Origin: Lomentospora prolificans
Lineage: Eukaryota; Ascomycota; Sordariomycetes; Microascales; Microascaceae
Reading direction: 5' to 3'
DNA length: 64,000 nt
Assembly: GCA_029532625.1 (NCBI GenBank)
Contig: JARFXM010000011.1
Coordinates: 496,001-560,000 of the forward strand
The notes under the pieces are model-generated. The model was not told the origin of the DNA, did not search any database, and was given only the letters and a program-made list of their open reading frames with translations. The translations under genes were made by a program, and so were the position numbers. Positions 22,412 to 34,069 of this stretch are shown here, one piece after another (within the stretch, counting starts at the first letter, position 1; the number at the start of each line of letters is the position of its first letter).

Positions 22412-25400
22412 TTTGAGCTAGTGGTACGTCACTAGGCCAAAAGGTTGAGTGGAAGTAGTGTTGGTGGGCGTCCAAAAAAACGAAAAAAGAAAGAATGTAG
22501 TAGGTTGCACGGAGAAAGAGCTCTCGGGAGCAGGCGAGATCCTAGAAGTCGATCACCACGGCGCTCGACGCCCATTTATGCTCTTGGGCATCTGCTGACC
22601 ATCTTTCCGTCTCCGCGATTCTCTCCATTTCGTCGACACCCGTTTTTGTATCTCGATGGTTTCATCCGGGGCAAGTCATTGCGATTAATCAACGATCAGC
22701 ACTGGACAGCGCGATTGCCAAGCTGCCAAGGGAAGCCAAGGGAAAGACGTAAATTGAAGAGTAGCGAAGGAGAAGCCGGAGCAGTGTTGGTAAAAAAGTC
22801 TGGGCAATCTGCGGTGTATAAAAGTTGGCGAAGGGCGCGAGCGGCGGCCAGTGCTGCTTGAGGTGGTTCAATCTCGTGGGCTGCAACTTCGGAGGGGGAA
22901 GTACCGAGAATATGACGACAATTAATACCGTCACCCATGGAACTGATGGGAGCTGAGACGGTGCTATGCCATATGTTGGATAGGGCCGGCAAAACGGTGT
23001 TGTAGTGGAACCTTCTCCGAAGTTCCATCCGGCATGTGGCCGCGCAAGCGGGGACGCCGGTCCAAGTTGCGTGGGCGAGCTATGTGGTATGATCGTTTTT
23101 TCGACGGTATTTCCGCTCTGCCCCGGCTTCCGCTTTAGTCGTGTAATGCAAATTTGGAACGGGCGTGACTGGGAGGCACAACATGGCGAGACGCCAAGGC
23201 GCGGGGTCATGATTGTGGAGGGGATGCAGTATATTATGCCACCAGTCCATGTGGTTGCGACGAAATTGATGGGGAAGAAAGAGATCCGGCCTGGGTGGCT
23301 GTGCAAAACTGCTGGACGAATGGGACATCATGCCTGGGCAATTCACCAAACCAAGTAAATTATTGTGATGATCGGCCGCGAAGTGACTTCCCCCGTTCCT
23401 TTTTGTCTCCACTATCGCCGGAGTGGGTCCCGGATTTCCCGCGTATGTCGTCGTGATCAAGCACATTACCCGTGTCCGTGTGATTCCACTTTCCCGGCCA
23501 AACGAAGACCGTTGCATCTTGCTTATGCCTTCAAAGAGCGGGGGTATCAATCCCATCGATGGCGTTCGCTGGACGTTCAAGATCGCCAGAAGCCATCCTC
23601 TTGTAAATTGCTAAGCGCTGGGGCTCTAACCACAAGTCGTTTCGTGAAATTATGGTCTCACCGAAGAATTACTGGCATATTAAGGAAGGATGGCGCTGAT
23701 CCGTCCATCAGCCACTTTGAGATGCTGTGTTACGACACCCCAATATCCTACCTCTGTATCACAATAGTCCGGATAAACGCACATCGGACATCTCAATAAT
23801 GGATGTCTGCTAGGCTAGCAAACGAAACCTGCTCATGATTAGGGGAGGTCCATATAAGGTTCTTGGCAACCTGGATATTATATATTGGTCCACTCAATAC
23901 ATATCGCCCGCCAATGGGAGACACCCGCGACAGAGATCGGTATTGAAAGGAATATGACTCCGCATTTTGCTACTTACGCCCGGATAGCAGGGCTTGGTAG
24001 CTCCACTAGCCCGCAGATGTCAGTCGAACATGGCTTTGAGATAACATATGATTGGCTCGACTGCAAATTCGGCGACGTAAATGACGAAGTCGTATATTTC
24101 ACGAATCTCCATGAGGTCATGCCAAAAGACCACGAAAAGCGTCGTAATGTTCAGGAGACGGGGAGGAAATATGGTCAGGGGCAATATCTAGCATGGCTGC
24201 TGGTGAGGTGCTTGGCAATCAAGATGATAGGTACCAGGAGCTGTGGCATATAATCTATCTGCCTCCACCGCGTCACTTCCACTAACTAATGGAGGGATGG
24301 AAGCAAGCAAGATTGGCCACCCTCTTTAGGAGTGCGGTGCGGGGGATCGGCGTCTTGCTGTGAAGGAGTGACTGAGATCTCTGTGCGTATTAATTGTCTT
24401 CTAAGATGCGTTAAAAGGAAATTTCGGTCAATATCCTGCTGTGTTTTATGATTCCATAGATGACTTGACGGGCCGGCTGTGATGCGTAGACACACCCTAC
24501 TCTGGAATGAACATGGCGAGAAAGCTTGAGAACAGCCAAACACCCTGGAGCAGATACATAGTCCTATGGCCAACTCTACCCCTGCGCTCACCTAGTCCAG
24601 CAAACCAAATAGATATCTATGCAAGTACGGATAGCTCATCTCTCCCACGTCGCTTAGACGCATTACGGTCGAAGCGGTTTTTCTGCACGACAGCGAGAGA
24701 ACCCCGGGATGTATCGTTCGAGGTTATCGCGTTACCTATTGAAAAAGACTAAGTGTTGGTTGAGACCGTAGGTACAAGGGTGTGGGCTGCTTTGGCCGAA
24801 TCTACCAAGCTTCGTCGCGTCTTGCGCGTGGGTATATCAAATTCAGATGCTCGGAGACGGTATTGTGAGCCACACTCCAAGAACGCTCTGTAATGGCCTT
24901 AGGTCTTAGGCCCTCACCAAGGTCTGTAAGTTGGGTGAGTCGAGACCTCGGATTAAATACTGATGCATATTCCTTCAAATAACTCAGTGTTAAACGGCCG
25001 AACTAGCCTAATAACTCCATGGACAAGTCGAGCAGTGGACCGCTGCCGGCGGTGCTGTCAGCCATAGTACGCAGTAGAAACCTCACTGTATTCAGATTTC
25101 TATAGGCTGTAGTTGGCTCTGGTTGTGACCAGCCTCAACCCATCAAGTCGAAATATCCCCTCCACTCGCGGAGCCCACAAGGTCTAGAACTAGCCACGGC
25201 TGGAAGTTGATCCGCGTGGACAAGGGACTAACCTTCATGACGTATTAACGGGTAAACAAACAAGCGCCACAGGGTCGTGCTGCCAATGTGATATCGAAAA
25301 TACAATGTAACTATGAAGGAGGAGGATATGAGAATACACAGCTAGGCCAAGCCCTTTCCCAGCCGCTTGATGGCTAAGCTTTGGTACCTATTCCTATATG

Positions 25401-27258
25401 TATCTAGATCAGTAATCTCCACGTTCTGATGTAGCGAAGACTCTCCTACTTTGAATATCGTACTTGACAGAACACGTGGTGATGTCGGTTGGCAAGAGTG
25501 AAGTAGTCTCAGAGGGTTCACGTTGCCGTCCTAAAGCGAGCCAGACACCTAATAGGAGGTTTCCTGGGACCCATCCCCCACACCCGCTGCCTATTGACAA
25601 CCAATTCCTTCTTTCCAGCCATTCCCTAGTCGAGGCCTGAGCAAGAGAGGGGCGGGAGACTGCACGAATCCCCATTTCGACGGCTGGGCGAGTGCAGAGA
25701 AGTCAGGGATGAGATGGCTCGAGGTTTTCTTGGTCTTCTTGGCGGAGTGTGGGATGCATCCATCTCAGGTTGTTGCCTCCACCAGTACTTGTTCATCGAA
25801 AATACACTACGCTAATGTCCTTTCCGCCAAGGGCGGAAAGCTTGCCCAAGAGGATGAAGAAAGGAAAGAAAAGAGGAGAAACCAGGTTTGGCATTGAAGT
25901 TCTTGCGAACTTCCGAAGCGTGGTAAAGCTAGAGAGGAAGCACGGCCATGTAATCTCCGAAATCGGGGGCGCCATTAGGACATTGGCGCCCACTCCACAC
26001 CACGAAGCTAATGCAAACAAGGGTGGCTTCATGATCGGTGAACAAACTAATACTTCGTACTTGTATGAGAGGCATAAATCGGCTGGGCTATTGGTGCAGG
26101 AAAACAGGTATTTATAAATACTGGCATGAGACTAGGGACCCTTGTTTGGCTTCTATTTTCTCTAACTTGTGGTAGCGAGTAGGCTGTACCTTGCAACTTT
26201 TGCGCCGAGGATTGGAGAACCGACAGGTGCCTGGCAGGCAATTAGATGATCAGATAAGATCCTTTCTGTGTCTCCCATTGGTTGGGTTTGGGGTTTGCTC
26301 GGGATAACTCATCGGAGAGGAGGGTGGTTCTTGAGTCCTGGAGGGGTTTTGAGGAAGACTCAACAAGGCTCCGACGTCGATGAAGACTTGGGTTGAAGAA
26401 TGGCGAAGTAATTTCTCCGTGCTCAAACACATTGCGCCAACCCTCGTTTAACAGTATTTTTCGTCATCACCAAAATCGGGCAATGTTCTGTCTGTAGTGA
26501 AGACGGAGACGTATATAAGTGGTATCTGTGTCTCATCCAAAGCTTTGGTCCAAAGGAATATCCAGACCCCCGGGTTAGGCACATAATCATACCTCATATG
26601 GTCAGATGAGTAAACGACGTGTCCCGGGGCGAACCTGTCTAGGTAACCGCCCCGAGCCTCCTGAAGGAGCCCTACATTGCACACCTCTTGCCTCCTACAA
26701 AGCTGCCATACCAACCTCCCAACCCCGTTTGAACTCTGACTTCGCTTATTATCCCGTTCTTTTGCGCTGCAGCTTGCTTTGAGCGAGTCCCAACTGATGC
26801 TCGTGCATGCCAGCTTGCAGTCCGTTCTCCAAAACCGGGGCCTCAAGTGGGACGGCTCACAGTGTCTTGCATGTAGAAAGCGACCGAGAGCGGGGTTGCG
26901 CAGCAGAGCTAAGCTTGCATGGTGAAGATTTTGAGGTGGGAGAGGGTGGGCTTCGACAAAAAGACGCATGCTTAACAGCTCACTCAGTGCAGGGGGCGGG
27001 GTACTGTCGATGGCCAAGGGCCTCACGATCATGGTCGCTCGGGTGTTGAGTAATAGAATCGTGGCGGATTGCCGAGGCGAGACGGCATTGCCTCAACCAA
27101 CTGGCCAGAAGGCTAGAGCGCTATTCTTCGCGTATATAAAGCCCACGATATTCCGGCCGACTTGACCTTATGATGCCCTTCCTCGCGCACCATCACCATC
27201 ATCATTTTCTGTGCTTAGTCCTGCAGCGACGAATCACGAATCACACATTCTAGACAAA
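22412..27258. other. Long gene-free stretch
   Basis: About 4.8 kb in which I find no gene with recognisable motifs. Frames such as 23365-23799 and 23885-24253 on plus and 26448-27032 on minus are open but have no family signature. The distal end is the promoter of the small Cys-rich protein at 27259. Confidence 0.45.
27133..27140 (+). promoter_or_regulatory. TATA box of the small CFEM-like gene
   Basis: TATATAAA lies 119-126 bp upstream of the ATG at 27259, a spacing similar to that at the AA9 gene. Confidence 0.45.
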
Positions 27259-27741
27259 ATGAAGTTCTCTACGGTTCTCCTCAGCCTCGCCTCCGTCGCT
27301 AGCATTGCCTATGCCGATCCTGTTGACGAAAACGGCGATGGTCTCCCCGATGGTGACATCCCCGGATGCGCTGTAAGAGAACCCGCGTTAGAAATGTTCA
27401 GTCTCCGACAGACCAGAAATACTGATACCAAGCAATATTAATAGTCTTCGTGCTTCCTTAGCACCTATCTCAGCAACCTTCCCGCCATGATGGCTTGCAC
27501 CGAGGCCAACCTCTTCCTATGCTTCTGCAAGAGCTCCTACATCCCCCTCCTTTACAAGAACTGCGTCTGCAACAGCTGCTCGGCCAGCGAAAAACAGGCC
27601 GCTCTCCAGTTCGGTCTTGATACTTGCTCCAGTACGTGTCCAGCCCTGCATTCATACATGTTCAATTTTGCCATAAAGCGTATCTAACGGTTCATTGTAG
27701 TCAACGGTGCCCCCATTACCTGGGTTGGTGACACTTGCTAA
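27259..27741 (+). CDS. Small secreted Cys-rich protein, CFEM-like
   Basis: Three exons: 27259-27372, 27445-27631 and 27701-27741, giving 113 aa. Signal peptide residues 1-19 end in AYA. The mature protein has ten Cys. They are arranged as IPGCA-SSC, then ACTEANLFLCFCK, CVCNSC, DTC and a C-terminal Cys, which resembles a CFEM domain (a PxCA start and a CxC centre). Intron 1 falls directly after the GCA codons and intron 2 after DTCS, the same places as in the larger gene at 29795. CFEM proteins bind haem or act as surface effectors; the usual Asp three residues before CxC is not seen here, so haem binding is doubtful. A short second acceptor (CTTAG at 27461) would break the frame and was rejected. 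Confidence 0.75.
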
Positions 27742-27865
27742 GCGGACAAAGGTTTTAATGGAGTGGAGGAACCCGTACCTACCGAATTCCCCTGCCAGTC
27801 ATGCCAATTACAGGGTCTTTGGTTTCCGTAAGCGAGGTAATTTGCTTAGCCAGTCGATCCACTGC

Positions 27866-27871
27866 AATAAA
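27866..27871 (+). terminator. Candidate polyadenylation signal
   Basis: AATAAA occurs 125 bp downstream of the stop codon of the small CFEM-like gene. The position fits, but the motif is short. Confidence 0.3.
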
Positions 27872-28597
27872 TCAATTGAGCTTTGAGATAGTCTGTGAGC
27901 TGAAAAGATCAATCTTTTTCTCGATGTGACATGGAACGCGGAACTACGACAAAATAAGAAAACATGCAAGGCCCTGCATCTGTGTTGCTACACTATTCCT
28001 CACGCACGAAATTCCCCGTGTAAATAAATGTAAATGGTTGAGCTGAGGACAGATTAGGGTCTCACCCCTTGCTCCGGTTCCGGCCGGTCCTATGGTGGAA
28101 ATGGCAGAAAGATGCGGTGGAGTTGGCCACGATCCTACCAACCGAGGCCTACATTCGTTTTAGGAGACAAGACAAAACTAATCCAGGCGAGAGGCGCGGG
28201 AGCAGCACGCGGGAGTAGCTATCGGAATCGCTGGGTGGCAGTGGGGTATTATGACGCTGCTCGCAGCCTACTTATTGTCACTGTCATGTCAACATTCGAA
28301 GCCGTCCAGAGCGCAAAGCCTTACTCTGCTGGCTCTAGAATTATTGGCGGGACGGACCGTCGGTTGTCTGCGCTGTGGCTAATATGCTGTAGAATCATTA
28401 GTTTCTCCCCATTCCGCCTTCACCATTGAATCCCTCCACCATTAAGCACATGACACGCTAAAGTCCTCGACGCGATGTGACGGACCACAGACAGGTCCAG
28501 TAACTAGCCTGTCCCACCTCTCGCTTGCCAAGGGAAGGAAAAAGAATAAGAAATTAAATCCCGCCATCAGTTAAGTATCTTCGCTGACTTTGGAGTA

Positions 28598-28643
28598 GTG
28601 GGGGCTCGAATCCAAGACTATGGCTTCGTATCCGCAAGGCCAC
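28598..28643 (-). repeat. Possible tRNA-derived element (SINE-like head or tRNA pseudogene)
   Basis: On the minus strand an A-box-like TGGCCTTGCGG (28642-28632) is followed 18 bases later by a B-box-like GGATTCGAGCC (28613-28603). GTGG at the start can pair with CCAC at the end. A T-rich stretch follows about 40 bases downstream. The element is too short and poorly paired for a functional tRNA. Confidence 0.25.
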
Positions 28644-28991
28644 AGGTTAATAAATCCACGCACAGCCGAAGAGCGGAATCGGCCTGAACCGGGTCTCGCA
28701 TGCTCTCAACTAAACCGATCCGAACCCTAGTGATCCCTGCCAACGGGCCAATAGATGATACCCAAAGCACTTCGCGACGCTGCAGGGCAGTTTCCTATTC
28801 CGGCGTAGAAGGGTAGGTTTTGACCCCGGTTTAGCGCTTCGTAGGGGAAGCGTGAGCAAATGGAGGGAAGAGAGAGCAGGAGAGTGGGGGGTTTTAGAAC
28901 GGGATCTAGGGCTCAACAGGAGAGGTGGTGACATTGAGTGGTTTATGGTGGTGGGTTGTGTTTTCGCGCTGGCATTTTTATCAGTATGGTC

Positions 28992-29011
28992 TGATTGATT
29001 GATTGATTGAT
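28992..29011 (+). repeat. TGAT tetranucleotide microsatellite
   Basis: About five tandem TGAT units are followed by two TAGAT-like units. Confidence 0.85.
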
Positions 29012-29794
29012 TAGATTAGATTGATAAGCGTGACGTGACCATAATCCTTGTCCGCCAGCTGGCGATGCGCTATTAGGGTTAGGACGGGCCTACGATGGGC
29101 TTGGGCCTAGCTCTATTCGTGGCGCGAAGGGTAGTCCCTGGGCTGGCACAGGTATTATTGATCATTGATGTTTCCCTCTGTTAGTACCCTACCAGGGCGT
29201 ACCTGTCACATTCCCATGCTATGAATTGGGATCAAGCACAGGAATCGATCACGGCGACGAGGAGAGGTAATCGGGCTATAGCTTGTGCTGGGATGGTTTG
29301 CCATCCATTAGGGTGAAAAACGAAATTGGGACCCTGCCCGTAGGGTATTAGTTACTTCCTACCTTTCGCCCTCGCGACTACGACTGAAATCGGAAATCCG
29401 CGTGGAGTTGTGCCCACCAACCCTAGTCTTTCTCCTGTCCTTGGCAAGTTGGCAGCGCACGACTGGTCGCAAATCACTAGGAGTGGAAGAGATAACAGTT
29501 GGTGGCATCGTGGGGAGGCCCACGCTATTGACAAAGGAAATTAGACACCCTTTCCCGTCGGCCCCGAGGGTGCATGTCGCGCGACTACAACAAGGTATAT
29601 CAGCTCGCGACCAGTCCTCTCATCCATTGCCTGTGCTGCTTCTGTCTATCCACGGTTTTGTAAAACTAAGTCGTTCGCTATCCAGTCGCTCACTAAAATT
29701 CGCCTTTGCTGCCACACGTTGCCTTTGCGCTTCTCGCTCCTCTTCACCTGTATACCCTTCACTTTGATTTAATACCGCATTAGCGCCAAGCACA

Positions 29795-30872
29795 ATGAAG
29801 ACTGCCGCTTCTATCGCCATTGCCGGTCTCGTCGGCCTTGCCACTGCCCAGAGCTATATTCCTAACTGCGCTGTACGTTTATCCTTCCAATAGAAGGACA
29901 GTCCTGGGAGATAAACGATGCATTCTGACTCGTCCCGACTAGGTCCCCGCCCTTGACGGCGCCATTCGTGATTACATTACGACCTGCACTGAAATCAACA
30001 GCTACGTCTGTTTCTGCAAGCAGCCTGTAGCGCAGTGGTACTTCACTCAGTACGCCGCCCGTGACTGCCCTAACGAGACCGACTCGGAGGCCGCCGTTTC
30101 TTTCATCACCAATCTTTGCAAGGGTGAGTTGGCTCTTACGACGGCCTGGGCCTGAATTGCCCGAATGCCAGTTAGAAATTGAACTAACCGCCGTCGTCCT
30201 TCGCAGAAATTGGTTCTCCTATCGAGTTCCCCATTCCTGACCCCGTAAGTGTTTCTCTACACGCCACACTGGTGTCCATTGAACGACTTAGACTAACGTC
30301 TCTTACCCAGAACGAGGGCAACACCACCACTGATACTCCCACCTCCACTGCCGAGCCCACCGAGCCTCCCGCGTCTACCACCGACGCTGAGCCAACCAGC
30401 GAGCCCACCGAGGATCCTAGCGGTACTTCCGAATCTGCTACCTCCGCCGAACCTTCTGAAACCGATGCCCCTACCGCTGGATCTACTACCATCGTCACCT
30501 CTACTCGTGCCTCGACTGCTAGCCCTACTTGCACTGCCTCCAAGTCCGCCGGTGACGACGGTGAAGAGAACTGCACTTGTGAGGAGGGCTCTCCAACCAA
30601 GACTGAAGGCAACGGAGGTTCTCCGACTGGTACCGGCAAGGTCCCAACTGGGACCAATGGTGCCCCTAGCCGGCCTTCAACTCCCGTCGTAGTGAACATG
30701 GTAAGGATTCTTCCTTTCGTTTCAAAGGCCCCAGGGTTCGTCCATTGACACTGACCACGCATAGGGTCTCCACAACTCCCCTAGCGCTCTCATTCTTTCT
30801 GGTGTGGTTGCTGTTGTCGCTGGTCTGTTCTATATTGAGCGACCTATTGTCTATGTGTCTCTTGTGTATTAA
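29795..30872 (+). CDS. CFEM-like cell-surface protein with Ser/Thr-rich stalk and GPI-type tail
   Basis: Five exons: 29795-29872, 29943-30123, 30207-30244, 30311-30700 and 30765-30872, giving 264 aa. Signal peptide residues 1-19 end in TAQ. A Cys-rich head follows (IPNCA-VPALD, TCTEINSYVCFCK, DC, LC). Then come a Thr/Ser/Pro/Glu-rich stalk of about 90 residues, a short CTASKSAG...ENCTCEE segment, and a hydrophobic stretch (SALILSGVVAVVAGLF) near the end. That layout suits a GPI-anchored wall protein, although about a dozen residues follow the hydrophobic stretch, which is longer than usual. The head is paralogous to the gene at 27259: the same CFCK core and two intron positions shared in place and phase. 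The second Cys of the usual CFEM pattern is missing. Confidence 0.77.
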
Positions 30873-31480
30873 TCATCAGACTGGCAGTTTGACGTCCGAT
30901 GGGAATATGGATATCGGGCAGGACGGATCGGTAAACGTGGGTTGGAATTTGACAGTCTTCTCTTCCCATCAATCGTAATTCAGGATGGTGACGACGAAGT
31001 TCCGCTGCTCGTGACAACCAACTTGATCAGCCATTGTTGACCGTGACCATGCACGGTTCAGCCACTCTGCAATGCATAACAAAGTCAAGCTAAACCGTCA
31101 TTCCTAACCGAATATGCTGTGCTCATTGTGTTGTCTTGATCACGATGAAGATGACTAACCTCGGGTATTGGTCCTTTGCGGAGAACGGCACCGCCAAGGC
31201 CAAGATGCAGGAACCGCCATGACTTTTGGGTAATTCCTGCGACGTTGCCCAATATTGAATCCATTTCAATGCCCCGTCTTATTGCTGGATAATGAAGTGC
31301 TATACGGAAACATAATATATTGCGGTTGAATTGCCCCGGGTGAATCCTGCGGAGCCAAGTCTTGGCAGAACATAGCACCTTGCATGCTGGCTATTAGACA
31401 GAGACAGAGGTTCTCGTTTACTCCCCAATGATTACTCCGCAATATTCCAGTTGTCCATTTTCACGTGTCGCGAATTCAGA
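30873..31480. other. Intergenic, nothing recognised
   Basis: This 608-bp spacer lies between two plus-strand secreted-protein genes. No motif or repeat is seen. Confidence 0.5.
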
Positions 31481-32223
31481 ATGGTGAAAACCGTAGCAGC
31501 TCTTGCGCTCGCCGCCTTATCTGGGGTTTTAGCCCAGGAGCCTCTCCGGTATATGCCCTTCGGCGATTCCATCACCGACTACGGTTGCTGGCGCCCATGG
31601 CTCGCGGAAAAGCTCAAAGAGGATGGCTACACCCTTGAATTTGTTGGAAGTCGTCAAGCCCAAGCGACATGCAATGATCTCGATTACGACCGCGACCACG
31701 AAGGACATCCCGGCTTCCAGGCGGTGGATATTGTTAAGGATAACCAGCTCGTGGGATGGCTAAACGATAATCCTGCAGATATCATCACGATGCACCTAGG
31801 AACGGTGGATATTGTGAGGTCTAGCACAAAGGCGGATCGGATTATAGAGGCCTATAGCACTCTTGTGGATCAGATGCGTGATAACAACCCCGCCATGAGA
31901 ATAATTGTAAGATCTAATAGCCACATAAAGCTGAGAAGTGCCCAGGTGCGATGCTGACTTGACAGGTTGCACAAATCATTCCATTCCCTGCCAACGACCG
32001 TCTCGTTCAGGATCTTAACGCCGCTATTCCCAAGTGGGCGGCATCGAAAAACACCACGGAATCCCCGATTTGGGTGGTTGATCAATACACTGGTTTCAGC
32101 GGCACCACTGACCTCTACGATGGGCTTCATCCGAGCGAATCTGGTGATGTCAAGATTAGCGAGAAGTTTTATCCCGCGATGGTGCAGGCTATCCAGAGCC
32201 TCGTTGGAGGCAGAGACGAGTAA
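31481..32223 (+). CDS. CE3-type SGNH esterase with altered oxyanion block
   Basis: Two exons: 31481-31906 and 31966-32223, with a 59-bp intron, giving 227 aa. Signal peptide residues 1-19 end in LAQ. SGNH blocks: catalytic Ser30 in GDSITDYGCW, Gly in EGHPGFQA, block III HLGTVDI and block V Asp194/His197 in DGLHP. The overall match is to fungal CE3 acetylxylan esterases (VAQIIP, LNAAIPKWA and VVDQYTGF are conserved). In block III the oxyanion-hole Asn of GTND is Val109, so activity may be reduced or changed. The expected role is removing acetyl groups from xylan outside the cell. The intron (GTAAGA...CAG) has clear sites and keeps the frame. Confidence 0.86.
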
Positions 32224-32713
32224 CAATGCCTACACAAGTTCATACTATTCACATTTTTTCCAGTCCAATTCCTTGATTTTGTTATATAATGAAATTAATA
32301 GGAATTGAGTCGCGCTGGTCCAACACCGCTCGGTTACGATCCTGTATCCTGCGGTATATTATCCATGGATCTTACTGGAAGAGGCAATGTTCGGTGTATC
32401 AAAGCATAGCTGTTCATGACACAACGATGCTAGTAACTACCACCCATTGCGGCATCAAGCCGGCCGCGCTCGCTACCGACCCCAACAGCCTTCTTCCCCA
32501 TTCATCTAGTGACGACGTGAAGAAATAGAAGAAACTTATAACCTGCGTCTAGAGCCCGTACGTAACTGAATAGGCCTAGAGTCCCCAACTACAGCACGAC
32601 GAGACATGAATGGCCACAAAGCGACCTCTCACGGTTTAATCCAAGGGATAGCCGAAAAAGCCGCAGGAGGGGTAACGGTACCCTATTAAAACGTTAGCTT
32701 CACTCAACGATAG
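32224..32713. other. Convergent intergenic spacer
   Basis: 490 bp between the 3' ends of the CE3-type gene and the minus-strand SH3-like repeat gene. Nothing is recognised. Confidence 0.5.
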
Positions 32714-33989
32714 CTAGTCGAACAGATTGCCCTTACTGTCCCCAGGAGGGTTCCAAAATTCTGTAGCGTTTACGTAGCACCAATCAGTGGTGAGCTATAA
32801 AGGCGCGGTTAGCAAGCATACCAAAGCCAGGTAGCCATCATGGATGACTCACCATCCATCTTCCCTCCTTGTTACCAGCGACACACTGAGTAATGACAGT
32901 CTGGTTATACTCGTACGTCTTGACGGTCTCGCAGGTGGTGTTTACGGCGCCAGGGCAAGTCCGGCAGTACGAATATTCCTCGCCGATCAGGGCCTCCGCC
33001 AGCCAGCGCTTGGCGAGTGTTGAGTCCTCCGCCGGCTGTTCCTCCTCGGAGGCCGGAGTGGGCTTATCGACGGGGATATTTGGGGGCTTCTGAACCTGGG
33101 GACTGAAGGGAGGACCGCAGTTTTCTAGCTTGCTTTGGTCTGGGCGGCGTCAGTAATCTACTCCGGAACAATAATACTTTGATTCGGCTTACCAGGGGCT
33201 TCCCAAAGCCCAGATCCACTGACATAGCAGTTGTCAGTGGTCTTGTACCAGTAGCTATGCAGCGTCAGTAAGAAGCGCGACGCAAACAGGTAGCCCCCAA
33301 CCTACGTGTTACCTATAACGTTGCCACCCTCAGCCCAGCAGAGGAGAGTCAGATGGCGGTCTCTACCATAGTAGGTAACGGACTCAGCGCCGGCAGAATA
33401 TCCCCATTTGCACTCGGTGAGGTAGCGGACCTGAGCGGGCTGCTCGGTGATTTCCTTGGGAACCGGGCCACATGCAGCTAGATCCTCGCGGACTGCAAGA
33501 CTGTTAAAAATCGGTCGGTGAGCGAAAGTAGCTGCTACCGGTACACTTACTCTCGCCCTCATACTCGACAAGGTCATATTCCGAGACGTAGCAACCGGTG
33601 GAAGTCTTGACTGTAGAACAATTATTAGTCCAATTCCTTCATCATTAGGGATCTCATTTCGAATAACAGAGTAAAACCTACGCCACAATTGAGAATCTCC
33701 CACGAGATCGCCGCTAGAAGATGGTTAGTATCGATGCTTTGCTCGCAAGGTGTTCATCGACTTGTATTACGTACTAAGTCCAGCAGGTCAAGTCGTAATC
33801 TGTACCGCTTGATGGTACCTCAAGGTGGGTGCATATGGTATACGGGCACTTTTGGCAGAAGGTGGAGTACTCGACTGTACCGTTGACTGTCTGAACCTGC
33901 ATTGTCTTGATTTGGCCGGAAACCGAGGACTGGCGGGCCATGGTGAGACCCGCCAGCGATAGGGCGGCCAATAGTGAGAAGCGCATCAT
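32714..33989 (-). CDS. Secreted protein with three SH3-like Cys-rich repeats
   Basis: Seven exons: 33989-33775, 33713-33682, 33610-33551, 33492-33306, 33254-33193, 33139-32853 and 32794-32714. All junctions are GT-AG and keep one frame, giving 307 aa. A signal peptide covers about the first 22 residues (MMRFSLLAALSLAGLTMA). Three units follow, each with an early Cys pair, then Cys-Trp or Cys-Val plus Gly, then a Trp/Lys/Thr segment leading into CYV. The three ends are WLKTSTGCYVSEYDL, YWYKTTDNCYVSGSGL and WMLTTDWCYVNATEF. The order C...G..V.....W.K...GCYV is that of bacterial-type SH3 (SH3b) domains of secreted proteins. Unit 2 is followed by CGPP and a Pro/Glu-rich hinge. Function is unknown; wall binding is a reasonable inference. 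Confidence 0.75.
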
Positions 33990-34062
33990 AGTGGTCTCGC
34001 ACAATTAATGATGGTGGTGAAGAGTGTCGCGAACGAAAGCTCTGGGCGGGATGAAACAAGGC

Positions 34063-34069
34063 TTATAAA
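34063..34069 (-). promoter_or_regulatory. Candidate TATA box of the SH3-like repeat gene
   Basis: The minus strand reads TTTATAA about 75-80 bp upstream of the ATG at 33989. This is weak evidence. Confidence 0.25.

Larger units (their letters stand above)
27742..29794. other. Intergenic between the two CFEM-like genes
   Basis: No gene is recognised. It holds a possible tRNA-derived element near 28598-28643, a TGAT microsatellite at 28992-29011 and the C/T-rich promoter side of the gene at 29795. Confidence 0.5.

Noticed and set aside
23885..24253. Plus-strand frame of about 122 codons
   Set aside because: Starts at a non-ATG codon in its longest form, has no recognised motif, no promoter and no splice support.
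26448..27032. Minus-strand frame of 194 codons
   Set aside because: Composition looks random, no family motif; lies in the promoter region of the gene at 27259.
27461..27464. Alternative acceptor CTTAG in the first intron of the small CFEM-like gene
   Set aside because: Use of this site shifts the frame and destroys the Cys pattern; the acceptor at 27444 keeps both.
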